Assembly (NCBI GenBank): GCA_016787265.1
Contig: JAEUVF010000012.1
Location: forward strand, 124,001-188,000
Direction: 5' to 3'
DNA from: Flavipsychrobacter sp.
GTDB taxonomy: Bacteria > Bacteroidota > Bacteroidia > Chitinophagales > Chitinophagaceae
DNA length: 64,000 bases
Under the pieces are notes generated by a model. It was not told the DNA's origin. It searched no databases and was given only the letters and a program-made list of their open reading frames with translations. This document shows, piece after piece, positions 8,593 to 16,679 of this stretch; position 1 is the stretch's first letter, and the number at the start of each line of letters is the position of its first letter. The translations under genes were made by a program, and so were the position numbers.

Positions 8593-9438
8593 ATGGCCAT
8601 GTTTTTACCAAATCTGCTGCTGCTTGGAATGTTTTTATCCGAGCCCATGGTGTCTCAACAATTATTAGATACTCAAATCAATACCACTGGGTATGAACGT
8701 GATCTTGCCATTTCTCCGGATGGCAGGGAAGTTTTTTTCACGCGCCAGGGCACTGACTGGAAGGAACAAACGATCTGGCAGTTGACAAAACAGGCAGATG
8801 GCAGTTGGTCAGGTGCCAAACCGGCTCCGTTCAGTGGTGTATATCGCGATCTGGAACCTTTTTTCGCGCCGGATGGAAAGCGTCTTTATTTTGCTTCGGC
8901 CAGGCCTAAGCCTGATAGGGAAGGAACCGATGTTGATATCTGGATGGTGGAGCGATTGGCTGGGGGCTGGTCGGAGCCCATTCACCTGGGGCCCGCTATC
9001 AATTCTGAAAAGGATGAATACTATCCGTCGGTTACAAGAGAGGGGCATCTTTATTTCACCTCCGAGCGGGAAGGCGGCCCGGGTAAGGAGGATATTTATC
9101 GGGCGGAATATTTCAATGGCAGTTGGTTAACGGCCAGGCCACTGGATACAGGCGTGAATTCTGCCTATTATGAATTCAATGCCTATGTTTCACCGGATGA
9201 ATCCCTGTTGATTTTTACTTCCTATGGAAGATCGGATGACACAGGGCGGGGTGATCTGTATTTCAGTAAAAAAAATACGGATGGAAGCTGGTCGCCTGCT
9301 ACAAACCTGAAGGCTGCCAATTCCACTGATCTGGATTATTGTCCCTTTGTGTCTCCGGATGGTAAAACGCTCTATTATACCAGTGAAAAGGCAGGCAAAA
9401 AAAATGGCAACATTTACATGTTGCCACCGAGACCCTGA
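8593..9438 (+). CDS. PD40 (WD40-like) beta-propeller protein, exported
   Basis: A 281-residue protein with a hydrophobic export signal at the N-terminus and five PD40/TolB-like repeats, each with a variant of SPDGKxLYFxS: SPDGREVFFTR, APDGKRLYFAS, TREGHLYFTS, SPDESLLIFTS and SPDGKTLYYTS. Such proteins form a propeller in the periplasm or at the outer membrane and bind proteins or glycans. It stands alone between a divergent efflux operon and a convergent T9SS cargo gene (8-bp gap). No catalytic motif is visible; molecular function unknown. Confidence 0.85.
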   Translation: MAMFLPNLLLLGMFLSEPMVSQQLLDTQINTTGYERDLAISPDGREVFFTRQGTDWKEQTIWQLTKQADGSWSGAKPAPFSGVYRDLEPFFAPDGKRLYFASARPKPDREGTDVDIWMVERLAGGWSEPIHLGPAINSEKDEYYPSVTREGHLYFTSEREGGPGKEDIYRAEYFNGSWLTARPLDTGVNSAYYEFNAYVSPDESLLIFTSYGRSDDTGRGDLYFSKKNTDGSWSPATNLKAANSTDLDYCPFVSPDGKTLYYTSEKAGKKNGNIYMLPPRP

Positions 9439-9446
9439 AATTTCAA

Positions 9447-10706
9447 TTATAAACTCTCTGACTGAATCAGGTACTGGGTAGAATACTGCTTTCCGCAAGT
9501 AAACCGTACAACATAAACTCCTGCAGCCAGAGATTTGGTGTTCAGGTCCATCTGAACACCATTGGATATATCAGTAATTTTTTTGATCAATTCACCTTTT
9601 TCGTTGAAGATCTCAATTGAGATCTGCTTTTGCTGCCAGGCCAGGGGAGTCAGCAGTACGGTAGAACCGGTTTGAGGATCGATGCTCAGTTCGGTAGGGA
9701 TAAAATCATCTTTTTTGTCCATGGCTACCATCTTAACGGAAGAGTATTCGAAGTTACCTTCCATGTCCCGGGTACGCAGGCGATAGAAAACCGCACCCAT
9801 GGTAGTAGCTGCTTTGCTTTCATCTTTGAACTGGTACAAACCACCTTTTGGCATATTGGCCCGATTGAAACGAGCAACCTCGCGGAATACTTCACCATCC
9901 ACACTTTTTTCGATGCTGATGTCCTGCAGTTTTTCCTGAGTAGGACAAGACCAGGCCAACTCAATGATATCTGTTTGCATACGAGCCTGGAAACCTACAA
10001 TATGAGGCATATAAACAGTAGCCAGATCAGGAGTTGAATTCTTCAGTTCAATTTTATACTGAGCGCGACCAGCCCACTCATTGTTATTGCGGTTTACACC
10101 AAGCTTAACACGAATGGTAGTAATGTTTTTATTTACGATGCTGATTTTTTCGCTGCTGGTATTTTGCTTTCCCCATTTGTTCTCAGCACGGTATCCGCTG
10201 TTAGCAGCAGAGATCATCAGTGAAGTGATTTCATTATCATACACCACTTTGCTACCGTATCCGAGGTAACACTCAGCAAATTCGTGTGCAGCTCCGTAAT
10301 TATTCAGACCAGAAACCGAAGTGGTGATTTCCGGCATAGTATAACCATTGGGCTGATCCAGCGGCTGGTTGTTATTTACGAAAGTGAAGCTGAACTCGAT
10401 CCATGAAGGGCCGTTGATTCCGGCATATTCAACTTCCGGCTGAAATACAGAGGAGTTATTGTTGGTATTATGATGCAGTTGCTTCAGCACTACACCCGGA
10501 GTGATGTTCTCAATTTTAACGATGCAATCCGCTTCTGCTTTTCCGAATGCATTCATCGTAACAGAGGAGAAACGATACATGGCTCCACGCTGTCCTGCAG
10601 CACCGCTTTCCAGTTTATAGTTGGTAAAAGAGATATCCTGAGCGGATACTTCAGTTGTGAAGAGACTTGTTAGGAAGGCCAGCAAAAAAAGGTACGAAGT
10701 TTTCAT
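9447..10706 (-). CDS. Surface or secreted protein with type IX secretion (type A) C-terminal signal
   Basis: A 419-residue protein: signal peptide (about 1-22, cleaved after VSA), a large beta-rich region without recognised domain, a fibronectin-like stretch around 250-330 (LAWSCPTQEKLQDISIEKSVDG), and a C-terminal type A sorting domain of about 75 residues with IEIFNEKGELIKK, LAAGVYVVRF and a terminal YLIQSE. Proteins with this tail cross the outer membrane through the T9SS and are attached or released there. Monocistronic by position. Function of the mature part is unknown; adhesin or matrix protein is only a guess. Confidence 0.85.
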   Translation of the reverse strand: MKTSYLFLLAFLTSLFTTEVSAQDISFTNYKLESGAAGQRGAMYRFSSVTMNAFGKAEADCIVKIENITPGVVLKQLHHNTNNNSSVFQPEVEYAGINGPSWIEFSFTFVNNNQPLDQPNGYTMPEITTSVSGLNNYGAAHEFAECYLGYGSKVVYDNEITSLMISAANSGYRAENKWGKQNTSSEKISIVNKNITTIRVKLGVNRNNNEWAGRAQYKIELKNSTPDLATVYMPHIVGFQARMQTDIIELAWSCPTQEKLQDISIEKSVDGEVFREVARFNRANMPKGGLYQFKDESKAATTMGAVFYRLRTRDMEGNFEYSSVKMVAMDKKDDFIPTELSIDPQTGSTVLLTPLAWQQKQISIEIFNEKGELIKKITDISNGVQMDLNTKSLAAGVYVVRFTCGKQYSTQYLIQSESL

Positions 10707-11084
10707 AATTCTACATTGGGTAAGGAATCAAATATTCCTCATAGGTATTGTCAACGTGATGCTGGATTTCTTAGGATCTTGATTTTTGGTTGCTAAGTGG
10801 TTTTTTGTAGGCATCCTGGATTCTTGATCAACAATACAAAGATCATCACGGACTTCGGAAAATACAAGTAGGTATGGGGTTTTTTCGATAAATGGGCGAA
10901 AAACGCAAGTGTTTGTCCTCGAATCACGCTTTTTTGGAAGATTTAATCGTAGAATTCCTATGCAGACTTGGGAGTTTTCCGGAATTTTGAAGACATATCC
11001 CACTCCATATAAACACCTAGTGCAGAAAATACGGAGTGTAATAGTAATCCACTTAGCACCTAAGTATTTGACTTATTTTCGAGT
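10707..11084. other. 378-bp divergent intergenic region
   Basis: Lies between the T9SS cargo gene (leftward) and the histidine kinase gene (rightward). It contains AT-rich stretches, a short palindrome ACTTAG-CAC-CTAAGT (11051-11065) and the -7-like box at 11074-11081. Open frames inside it (for example a 91-codon minus-strand frame) have no protein-like composition and were not called. No tRNA or hairpin terminator was seen. Confidence 0.6.
11074..11081 (+). promoter_or_regulatory. Candidate -7 box (TATTTTCG) of the histidine kinase gene
   Basis: TATTTTCG matches TAnnTTTG at seven of eight positions and ends 3 nt before the ATG at 11085, again predicting a leaderless mRNA. The palindrome at 11051-11065 sits 8 bp upstream, where a regulator could act. 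Confidence 0.35.
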
Positions 11085-12638
11085 ATGTTCAAAGAGAATC
11101 CGCTTCCAATTATACTTTTTAGTATCGCCGTAATTGGTGCTACTGCCTTTATGCAGTACCAGCAACCGGAGTATAGCTTTTTTGATGGGGGATATATCAT
11201 TGCCATTTTATTGACCATCTTTTTGAAAGATGATTTGTATACCCGCATCTTTGGAATTACCGGATTGATATTTACTGTTATCTCCATTTATTATCCCAAC
11301 GCAGCAGAACCCACTGTTCAGATCTGGTTGCAACATATTTTTTCGGCGGTGGTGATAGTCATGACCATGACATTGGTGATTTATCTCAAGCGCTTGTACC
11401 GTAGCCTTGAAAGAGAAGAGCGCCAGGTTACTGCCCTTTTTGAATATGCTACTGAAGGAATCATATTAACCAACGGAAGAGGACAGATTATTCTGGTGAA
11501 TCCCGAAGCTGAGCGTTTGTTTGGTTATGAGAAACACGAGTTGCTGGGACAAACCATTGAATTGCTGATACCAAAACGCCTGCACAGCCGGCATGAACAT
11601 AGCAGGTCGGGATTCTATAAAAATCCTGGTAACCGAAAGATGGGGCAGGGCCGCGATCTGTATGCAAAACGAAAAGATGGTTCTGAATTTCCTGTTGAAA
11701 TCAGTCTGAGTCATTTCAGTGATAAAAAAGGAAAATATGTAATCGCATTTATAATTGATATTACCCAACGGAAGGATGCCGAGAAAAAATTGTTGCATCA
11801 GAAGGAGCAGTTGGAAAGTATAACGAACGATGTCCGAAAGCTGAATACGGAACTGGAAACAAAAGTTGAAGAGCGTACACTCATTCTAAAAGAAGCCCTG
11901 CATGAACTGGAACGTTCGCAGTTGGAACTGGAAGAAGCCCTGAATAAAGAAAAGGAATTGAATGAGATCAAATCCAGGTTTGTATCAATGGCTTCCCATG
12001 AATTCCGCACTCCATTAAGTACCATATTATCTTCTGCAACCCTGATCAGTCGGTACCAGCAGGGAGAGGAGCAGCCGCAAAGGGAGAAACACGTGAAGCG
12101 GGTGAAGGATGCCGTAAAACATCTTAATGATCTGCTGGAAGACTTTCTCTCCTTTGGCAAGCTTGAGGAGGGTAAGGTTGAAACCAAACTGGAGCAGGTG
12201 GACCTTGCTCAATTGCTGGAAGAAGTGGAGGATGAACTGAAACCAATCCTGAAAGAGGGGCAGGTGTTTTTGCAACAGCTTCCTGAATCCATTATCTGTG
12301 CTACAGATAAACGATTGATGAAACATACCCTGATCAATATTTTAAGCAATGCCATCAAGTTCTCTGATCCTGGTAAGCCGATTCATATACACATGTCAAA
12401 TGAAAACGGGCGACTAACCATTACCGTGAAAGATGAGGGTATTGGTATCGCCAAAGAAGACCAGGAGTATTTATTTGACAGTTTTTTCCGTGCAAAAAAT
12501 GCATTCAATATCCAGGGTACGGGATTGGGCCTCCATATTGTGAAGCGTTACATGAATTTACTGGGTGGCGATATCCGGCTGGTAAGTGAGCTTAATGAGG
12601 GTACAAGTGTTATTGTATCGGTGCCTTGTAATCAGTAG
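11085..12638 (+). CDS. Membrane PAS-domain sensor histidine kinase
   Basis: A 517-residue kinase. Residues 1-105 form about three to four membrane helices. A PAS domain follows (about 112-235: TALFEYATEGIILTNGRGQIILVNPEAERLFGY), then a coiled coil (about 235-300) and the kinase core: H-box MASHEFRTPLS, N-box LINILSNAIKFSD, G1 VKDEGIGI, F-box FDSFFRAKN and G2 GTGLGLHIV. Phosphotransfer would go to a response regulator that is not adjacent; the receiver-Crp protein at 21554 is the only receiver in this window. Convergent with the cco operon, 3 bp between stops. The signal sensed is unknown; a redox ligand in PAS is possible but no heme or flavin motif was identified. Confidence 0.92.
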   Translation: MFKENPLPIILFSIAVIGATAFMQYQQPEYSFFDGGYIIAILLTIFLKDDLYTRIFGITGLIFTVISIYYPNAAEPTVQIWLQHIFSAVVIVMTMTLVIYLKRLYRSLEREERQVTALFEYATEGIILTNGRGQIILVNPEAERLFGYEKHELLGQTIELLIPKRLHSRHEHSRSGFYKNPGNRKMGQGRDLYAKRKDGSEFPVEISLSHFSDKKGKYVIAFIIDITQRKDAEKKLLHQKEQLESITNDVRKLNTELETKVEERTLILKEALHELERSQLELEEALNKEKELNEIKSRFVSMASHEFRTPLSTILSSATLISRYQQGEEQPQREKHVKRVKDAVKHLNDLLEDFLSFGKLEEGKVETKLEQVDLAQLLEEVEDELKPILKEGQVFLQQLPESIICATDKRLMKHTLINILSNAIKFSDPGKPIHIHMSNENGRLTITVKDEGIGIAKEDQEYLFDSFFRAKNAFNIQGTGLGLHIVKRYMNLLGGDIRLVSELNEGTSVIVSVPCNQ

Positions 12639-12641
12639 TAT

Positions 12642-13349
12642 CTAATGACAATCAATTGCAGCACCACGGGCAGATTCTAAAACCGGACTGATAAAAGGTA
12701 TACCAAGGTTCAGTCCCCGGAGAATTAATAATACGCCCATTACAGCAATTACATAAGGTGTCAGTTGTTTCATCCGGTTGCGAAGACGGATGCTGGCAAG
12801 GTGTCCAAACCAGTTCAGTGCCAGCAGGGCAGGCAGTGTTCCCAATCCAAATGCTGCCATAAAGAATACACCATCTGTTAATTGGTTGGTACTGAGTGCA
12901 CCGGCTATGGCAAGGTACACCATTCCGCAGGGTAATAATCCGTTTGCCATTCCCAAAAGGAAAAAACTACCGGATCGCTGATCTTTCAACAACCTGCTCA
13001 TGGTATTCAGCAGCTGGGTTTGTAATCGTGTGATCCAGCCAGGTTGTATCCTGGATTTCTGCTGCATGTATTGGATCAGCAGAAATAAAACCAATACTCC
13101 GAGAATAATGGAGAACCATCTCTGAAAGCCTGCCAGGTAAACCTGTCTGCCTAACAACCCGAAGATGGCACCGAGTGCACTGTAAGTGGTGATTCTACCC
13201 AGGTGATAACTCAATGTGGATCCCATCCGGCGTACCGGAGACAGGTGCTGCACAGGTAGCGCAAATGCAATAGGACCACACATCCCCACGCAGTGAAAGC
13301 TGCTGATAAGGCCGAGGCTTAGTGCTCCTATGATAAGTTCCCAGGTCAT
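12642..13349 (-). CDS. TauE/SafE family membrane protein of the cbb3 operon
   Basis: A 235-residue polytopic protein (about six helices) of the TauE/SafE superfamily, of the subgroup with SSFHCVGMCGPIAF at the N-terminus. In many cbb3 loci a member of this family is the last gene and is thought to help copper delivery or assembly of the oxidase; the Cys pair in HCVGMCGP fits metal handling. It is last in the operon; its start codon overlaps the stop of ccoH at base 13349, a sign of coupled translation. Sulfite export, the name given to relatives, is not supported by this context. Confidence 0.85.
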   Translation of the reverse strand: MTWELIIGALSLGLISSFHCVGMCGPIAFALPVQHLSPVRRMGSTLSYHLGRITTYSALGAIFGLLGRQVYLAGFQRWFSIILGVLVLFLLIQYMQQKSRIQPGWITRLQTQLLNTMSRLLKDQRSGSFFLLGMANGLLPCGMVYLAIAGALSTNQLTDGVFFMAAFGLGTLPALLALNWFGHLASIRLRNRMKQLTPYVIAVMGVLLILRGLNLGIPFISPVLESARGAAIDCH

Positions 13350-13795
13350 TACTGTAGGTTCATAAAGTTTTCCTGGTAATAAGCCGTGTCATTCGCCTGC
13401 CATTTAAATTTAAGTTTATAGGCGGCAGGCAGGATGCTTTTACCAATTTCAACTGACTGCTGTCCGGTTGCATCAGGTTCCATTTCAAGTACGGTGTCTT
13501 TATCAGAATCAGCCGGACAATAAAAAATGATTTGTCCGGATTGAACCTTGCCAACCATCTCAGCCGGCATCTGAATCTTCAATATTTTATCGCGATAGCT
13601 TAACTGAATCGCAGCTGTTAAATTGGCTGCATTGTTTCGTGCATCAATAACCTGCTGATAAGCAAGTTCCTCTTTGTAATAGTCCTTGGAAACCAGTTCG
13701 AATTCTGTTTTTACGCTCATATAAATCAGGGTGCCCATCAGCAATCCGAAAGCGATGAAAACAAGTACCAGTTTATGTCCAAAATTGAGTGCCAT
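13349..13795 (-). CDS. ccoH: FixH/CcoH family cbb3 oxidase assembly protein
   Basis: A 148-residue protein with one N-terminal membrane helix (about 9-27) and a periplasmic domain containing SVKTEFELVSKDYYKEELAYQ, the conserved start of the FixH family. FixH/CcoH takes part in assembly and stability of cbb3 oxidase in the inner membrane. Lies 4 bp after ccoG and touches the next gene, so is within the operon. Family length about 150, as here. Confidence 0.88.
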   Translation of the reverse strand: MALNFGHKLVLVFIAFGLLMGTLIYMSVKTEFELVSKDYYKEELAYQQVIDARNNAANLTAAIQLSYRDKILKIQMPAEMVGKVQSGQIIFYCPADSDKDTVLEMEPDATGQQSVEIGKSILPAAYKLKFKWQANDTAYYQENFMNLQ

Positions 13796-13799
13796 AGTT

Positions 13800-15215
13800 T
13801 TATTGGGTTACAGGTCCTAAAAAAGTTGTTTTTACCTGGTCGATCCGTTCATTGCCTCTGTACAATCCAAGTTGCAAAACATTTTTACGATCGTGGATAG
13901 CAGTGCGTGGTAATATGATGAAGAAAGATCCGGATCCCTGACCTTCTTTTTTTACCATAATGGGTCCGCCTCCAATGATTTCCACTTTGCCCTGGTGCCC
14001 TTCCAGCCTTACTGTAAGTGGTACCTCCTCCATGGTTTTATTCGCTACCTTGATATTATAGAGATTCGATACACTGTCTGTTCCTCTTTCCTGGAACAGC
14101 ATACCGGGTGTTCTCATGATGGTGGCATCCACATCTTTTCGGGTAATGAGCAGGGTAGATAAAATTACCACTAATACCAGCAATAAGGCGGTATATAATT
14201 TCATCCGGGTGGTATATTTCAGTGGCTCCCGGTTGGCAATACCATTTTCAGAGGCATAGCGGATTAATCCTCTTGGTCTGCCTATTTTATCCATGATATT
14301 ATCACAGGCATCGATGCATGCGGTACAGTTTACACATTCCATCTGGGTGCCGTTCCGGATATCAATGCCAGTGGGACAAACCTTCACGCATTGCAGGCAA
14401 TCGATGCAATCGCCGAGTGACAATTCTTCCTTGTCTTTCAGTTTTCCTCTTGGCTCACCTCGCTTGTAATCATAAGCCACGATCATGGAGTTCCGATCCA
14501 GCAATACGCCCTGAAGTCTGCCATACGGACAAACAACCGTACATACCTGTTCTCTGAAAAATGCATATACGCCATAAAAAACAGCCGAGAAAAGCATGAG
14601 CGAAAGAAGGCCAAGGAAATGTTCTGATACCGGTTCAGTAATAATTTTCCAGAGGTCTTTGACGCCGATGATATAGGCCAGAAAGAAATTGGCGATGATA
14701 AAAGACATCAAAAAGAAAACAATATGTTTACTGCTTTTTTTGACAATCTTTTCTGTAGACCAGGGTGCATTGGCGAGTAACCGTTGTTCCGATGCATCAC
14801 CTTCAATAAGGTATTCAATTTTACGGAAAACCATTTCCATGAAGATGGTCTGCGGACAGATCCAGCCACAGAACAAGCGCCCGAAGGCGGCGGTAAACAA
14901 TACGATGAAAATGATAAAACTCACCATCGTAAGACCGAAAATGAAAAAGTCCTGCGGCCAGAATACCTTTCCGAAAAGAATGAATTTAGCGTCCGGAATA
15001 TTGAACATCAGTAAGGGACGCCCATTCACCTGAATGAATGGGATTATGAGGAAAACAGCAAAGAAGAGCCAGCTGACATAGTTTCTCCAGTTGGTAAACC
15101 TGCCTTTGGGTTTTTGCGCAAAAATCCATTTCCGTTTGCCTGATTTGTCAACGGTCGCAATCCGGTCGCGAAAACTTTCTTCTTCTTTCTCTATTTTCCC
15201 TTTTACCACACTCAT
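13800..15215 (-). CDS. ccoG: cbb3 oxidase maturation iron-sulfur protein CcoG (FixG/RdxA)
   Basis: A 471-residue membrane protein with about five helices, a CGWICPQT motif near residue 116, and two ferredoxin-like [4Fe-4S] clusters CIDCLQCVKVCP and CVNCTACIDACD near residues 265-300, then a C-terminal Ig-like periplasmic domain (IG_FixG type). CcoG reduces copper for insertion into the CuB site of cbb3 oxidase. Lies between ccoP (11 bp upstream) and ccoH. Full-length for the family, no missing Cys seen. Confidence 0.95.
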   Translation of the reverse strand: MSVVKGKIEKEEESFRDRIATVDKSGKRKWIFAQKPKGRFTNWRNYVSWLFFAVFLIIPFIQVNGRPLLMFNIPDAKFILFGKVFWPQDFFIFGLTMVSFIIFIVLFTAAFGRLFCGWICPQTIFMEMVFRKIEYLIEGDASEQRLLANAPWSTEKIVKKSSKHIVFFLMSFIIANFFLAYIIGVKDLWKIITEPVSEHFLGLLSLMLFSAVFYGVYAFFREQVCTVVCPYGRLQGVLLDRNSMIVAYDYKRGEPRGKLKDKEELSLGDCIDCLQCVKVCPTGIDIRNGTQMECVNCTACIDACDNIMDKIGRPRGLIRYASENGIANREPLKYTTRMKLYTALLLVLVVILSTLLITRKDVDATIMRTPGMLFQERGTDSVSNLYNIKVANKTMEEVPLTVRLEGHQGKVEIIGGGPIMVKKEGQGSGSFFIILPRTAIHDRKNVLQLGLYRGNERIDQVKTTFLGPVTQ

Positions 15216-15226
15216 GAATTACGGAT

Positions 15227-16414
15227 TTAGTGAGCCACACTTGAAACGGAAGTCGAATCTACAATAGCTGCGGGTGTGGTTGAGTCACCTGCTGCCGGAC
15301 TTTCTTCCTTATACAGTTCGCCCTGTTTATCTTTCGGGTTCGGCGGATTGCTACCATGGATGGATTTGATGAAGCTGCTGATCTGTGCAATCTTCACCGG
15401 ACTCAGGTCTTCCTGCCAGGACCGCATACCTTTTTCAGGAACACCGTATTTGATGGTTTTGAAAATATCCTTGATAGAGCCACCATGCAACCAGTAATCA
15501 TCGGTCAGGTTAGGACCTACGGTACCTTCTCCTGCCTTTCCATGACAGGCAGCACAGTTGGTGATGTATAGTGCTTGTCCGGCTGCAATACCTCCGGCGT
15601 CCATCATCACCACGGTATTTTCATCAATATTATTCGCAGCCTTTTTAAGGAATTCTTCTTTCTGCTTTTCTGCAATCGCCATTTCCTGGTTGAATTCTTC
15701 TACTGAAGAAGGACCGGTATGGGTAACATGAAATCTCCATAGATAAATGGCTGAAAAGAGGATACAGAGATAAAATCCATAGAGCCACCAGGGCGGAAGA
15801 TTGTTATCCAATTCCCGGATACCATCATAGTCATGTCCAAGGTCGATATCAGCTTCCTGTTCAACGGGTTTGAATTTGTTGAATTTGGTCCACCAGTTTT
15901 CTTTTGGTTTGGCGGGGGCCACCTCTTTTTTGGCAATACCTGCGTTTGCCATTTCTGCTCTGATCAGTAATCTCAGGTTATACAGGAGATAGAGTATAGC
16001 AATAAGTTCAACTGCAATCACGCCAGTTAAAAAATAGAAGGCGAGTGAATCCATTCCGCCGATTTGACCTGATCCGCCAGCAGCGGCTGTTTCCTGGGCA
16101 CCTGCACTGTTTGATCCTAACAGAAATCCAAGAATCATGGCTGATACTATGCCTGATTTTGCTTTACGATACCTGCTGATAAATACATCTGCTGCACCGT
16201 TAACTACCCAGGCCAGCAGAATGATGATAAGAGCCAAAACGGCAATAATGATCAGCAAGGTTACAGCCAATGGATTTTCCAGACTGCTGACAGGTGCTGG
16301 TCCGGTTGCACCCTTTGCCAGGGCCGGAAGGGAAAAGGCCAGTAAGCCGGATAAGATCAGCAAGATGCTGCCGGCTTTTTGTTTATGTTGACGTATGCTT
16401 TGAAAAAAACACAT
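15227..16414 (-). CDS. ccoP: cbb3 oxidase subunit III, cytochrome c (CcoP), with one heme c site
   Basis: A 395-residue subunit that passes electrons to the catalytic subunit. An N-terminal membrane segment, two further hydrophobic stretches (about 50-75 and 115-150), the conserved DGIRELDNNLPPWWLYGF segment, then one cytochrome c domain with a single CAACH near residue 286 and a Met ligand in EKGMRSW. Proteobacterial CcoP usually has two CXXCH motifs; only one is present. The ATG at 16414 is chosen because an earlier in-frame start at 16453 would run into the ccoQ gene. Hydrophobic N-terminal region is longer than usual. Confidence 0.92.
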   Translation of the reverse strand: MCFFQSIRQHKQKAGSILLILSGLLAFSLPALAKGATGPAPVSSLENPLAVTLLIIIAVLALIIILLAWVVNGAADVFISRYRKAKSGIVSAMILGFLLGSNSAGAQETAAAGGSGQIGGMDSLAFYFLTGVIAVELIAILYLLYNLRLLIRAEMANAGIAKKEVAPAKPKENWWTKFNKFKPVEQEADIDLGHDYDGIRELDNNLPPWWLYGFYLCILFSAIYLWRFHVTHTGPSSVEEFNQEMAIAEKQKEEFLKKAANNIDENTVVMMDAGGIAAGQALYITNCAACHGKAGEGTVGPNLTDDYWLHGGSIKDIFKTIKYGVPEKGMRSWQEDLSPVKIAQISSFIKSIHGSNPPNPKDKQGELYKEESPAAGDSTTPAAIVDSTSVSSVAH

Positions 16415-16436
16415 AGTGATTGTTTTAGCGATTAGT

Positions 16437-16604
16437 CTAGTTTCTGTTATCAAGAGGAATCCGGCTTATTTCGTCGATCATGTTTTTATCTGCTTTGATC
16501 GACCAGATTAAAACCAGTAAAAAGAATACACCAAATATTAGCAGGGAAGCCAGTCCGTATATACTGATCCCTGATATCGACTCTAAATAGTTTATGAATT
16601 TCAT
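16437..16604 (-). CDS. ccoQ: Small membrane subunit, CcoQ/FixQ-like (55 aa)
   Basis: A 55-codon gene starting MKFINYLESISG, with one membrane helix (about residues 14-35, ending LVLIWSIK) and a charged tail ADKNMIDEISRIPL. It lies exactly where ccoQ is expected, between the ccoN/O gene and ccoP, leaving 22 bp to the ccoP ATG. CcoQ stabilises the cbb3 complex. Sequence identity to FixQ is short and not decisive; position, size and topology carry the call. Confidence 0.8.
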   Translation of the reverse strand: MKFINYLESISGISIYGLASLLIFGVFFLLVLIWSIKADKNMIDEISRIPLDNRN

Positions 16605-16637
16605 ATTCTTAATTTTTTAAGTTTTGCGTCTCACTTC

Positions 16638-16679
16638 TTTCACTTTTCACTTTTCACTTTTCACTTTTCACCTTTCACT
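16638..16679. repeat. Six tandem TTTCACY heptamers after ccoN/O
   Basis: Six consecutive 7-bp units on the plus strand: TTTCACT four times, TTTCACC, TTTCACT. The ccoN/O stop codon (TGA, read leftward from 16677) lies inside the last unit, so the array begins at the stop and fills most of the 70-bp gap to ccoQ within an operon. The same unit recurs at 35681-35708 and 58739-58777. Confidence 0.9.

Noticed and set aside
10728..11003. A 91-codon minus-strand frame in the intergenic region before the histidine kinase
   Set aside because: Composition is not protein-like, no family resemblance, and it lies in divergent promoter space.
12642..13349. Sulfite exporter as the function of the TauE/SafE protein
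   Set aside because: Last gene in a cbb3 operon and carrying the HCVGMCGP motif; context points to oxidase or copper assembly.
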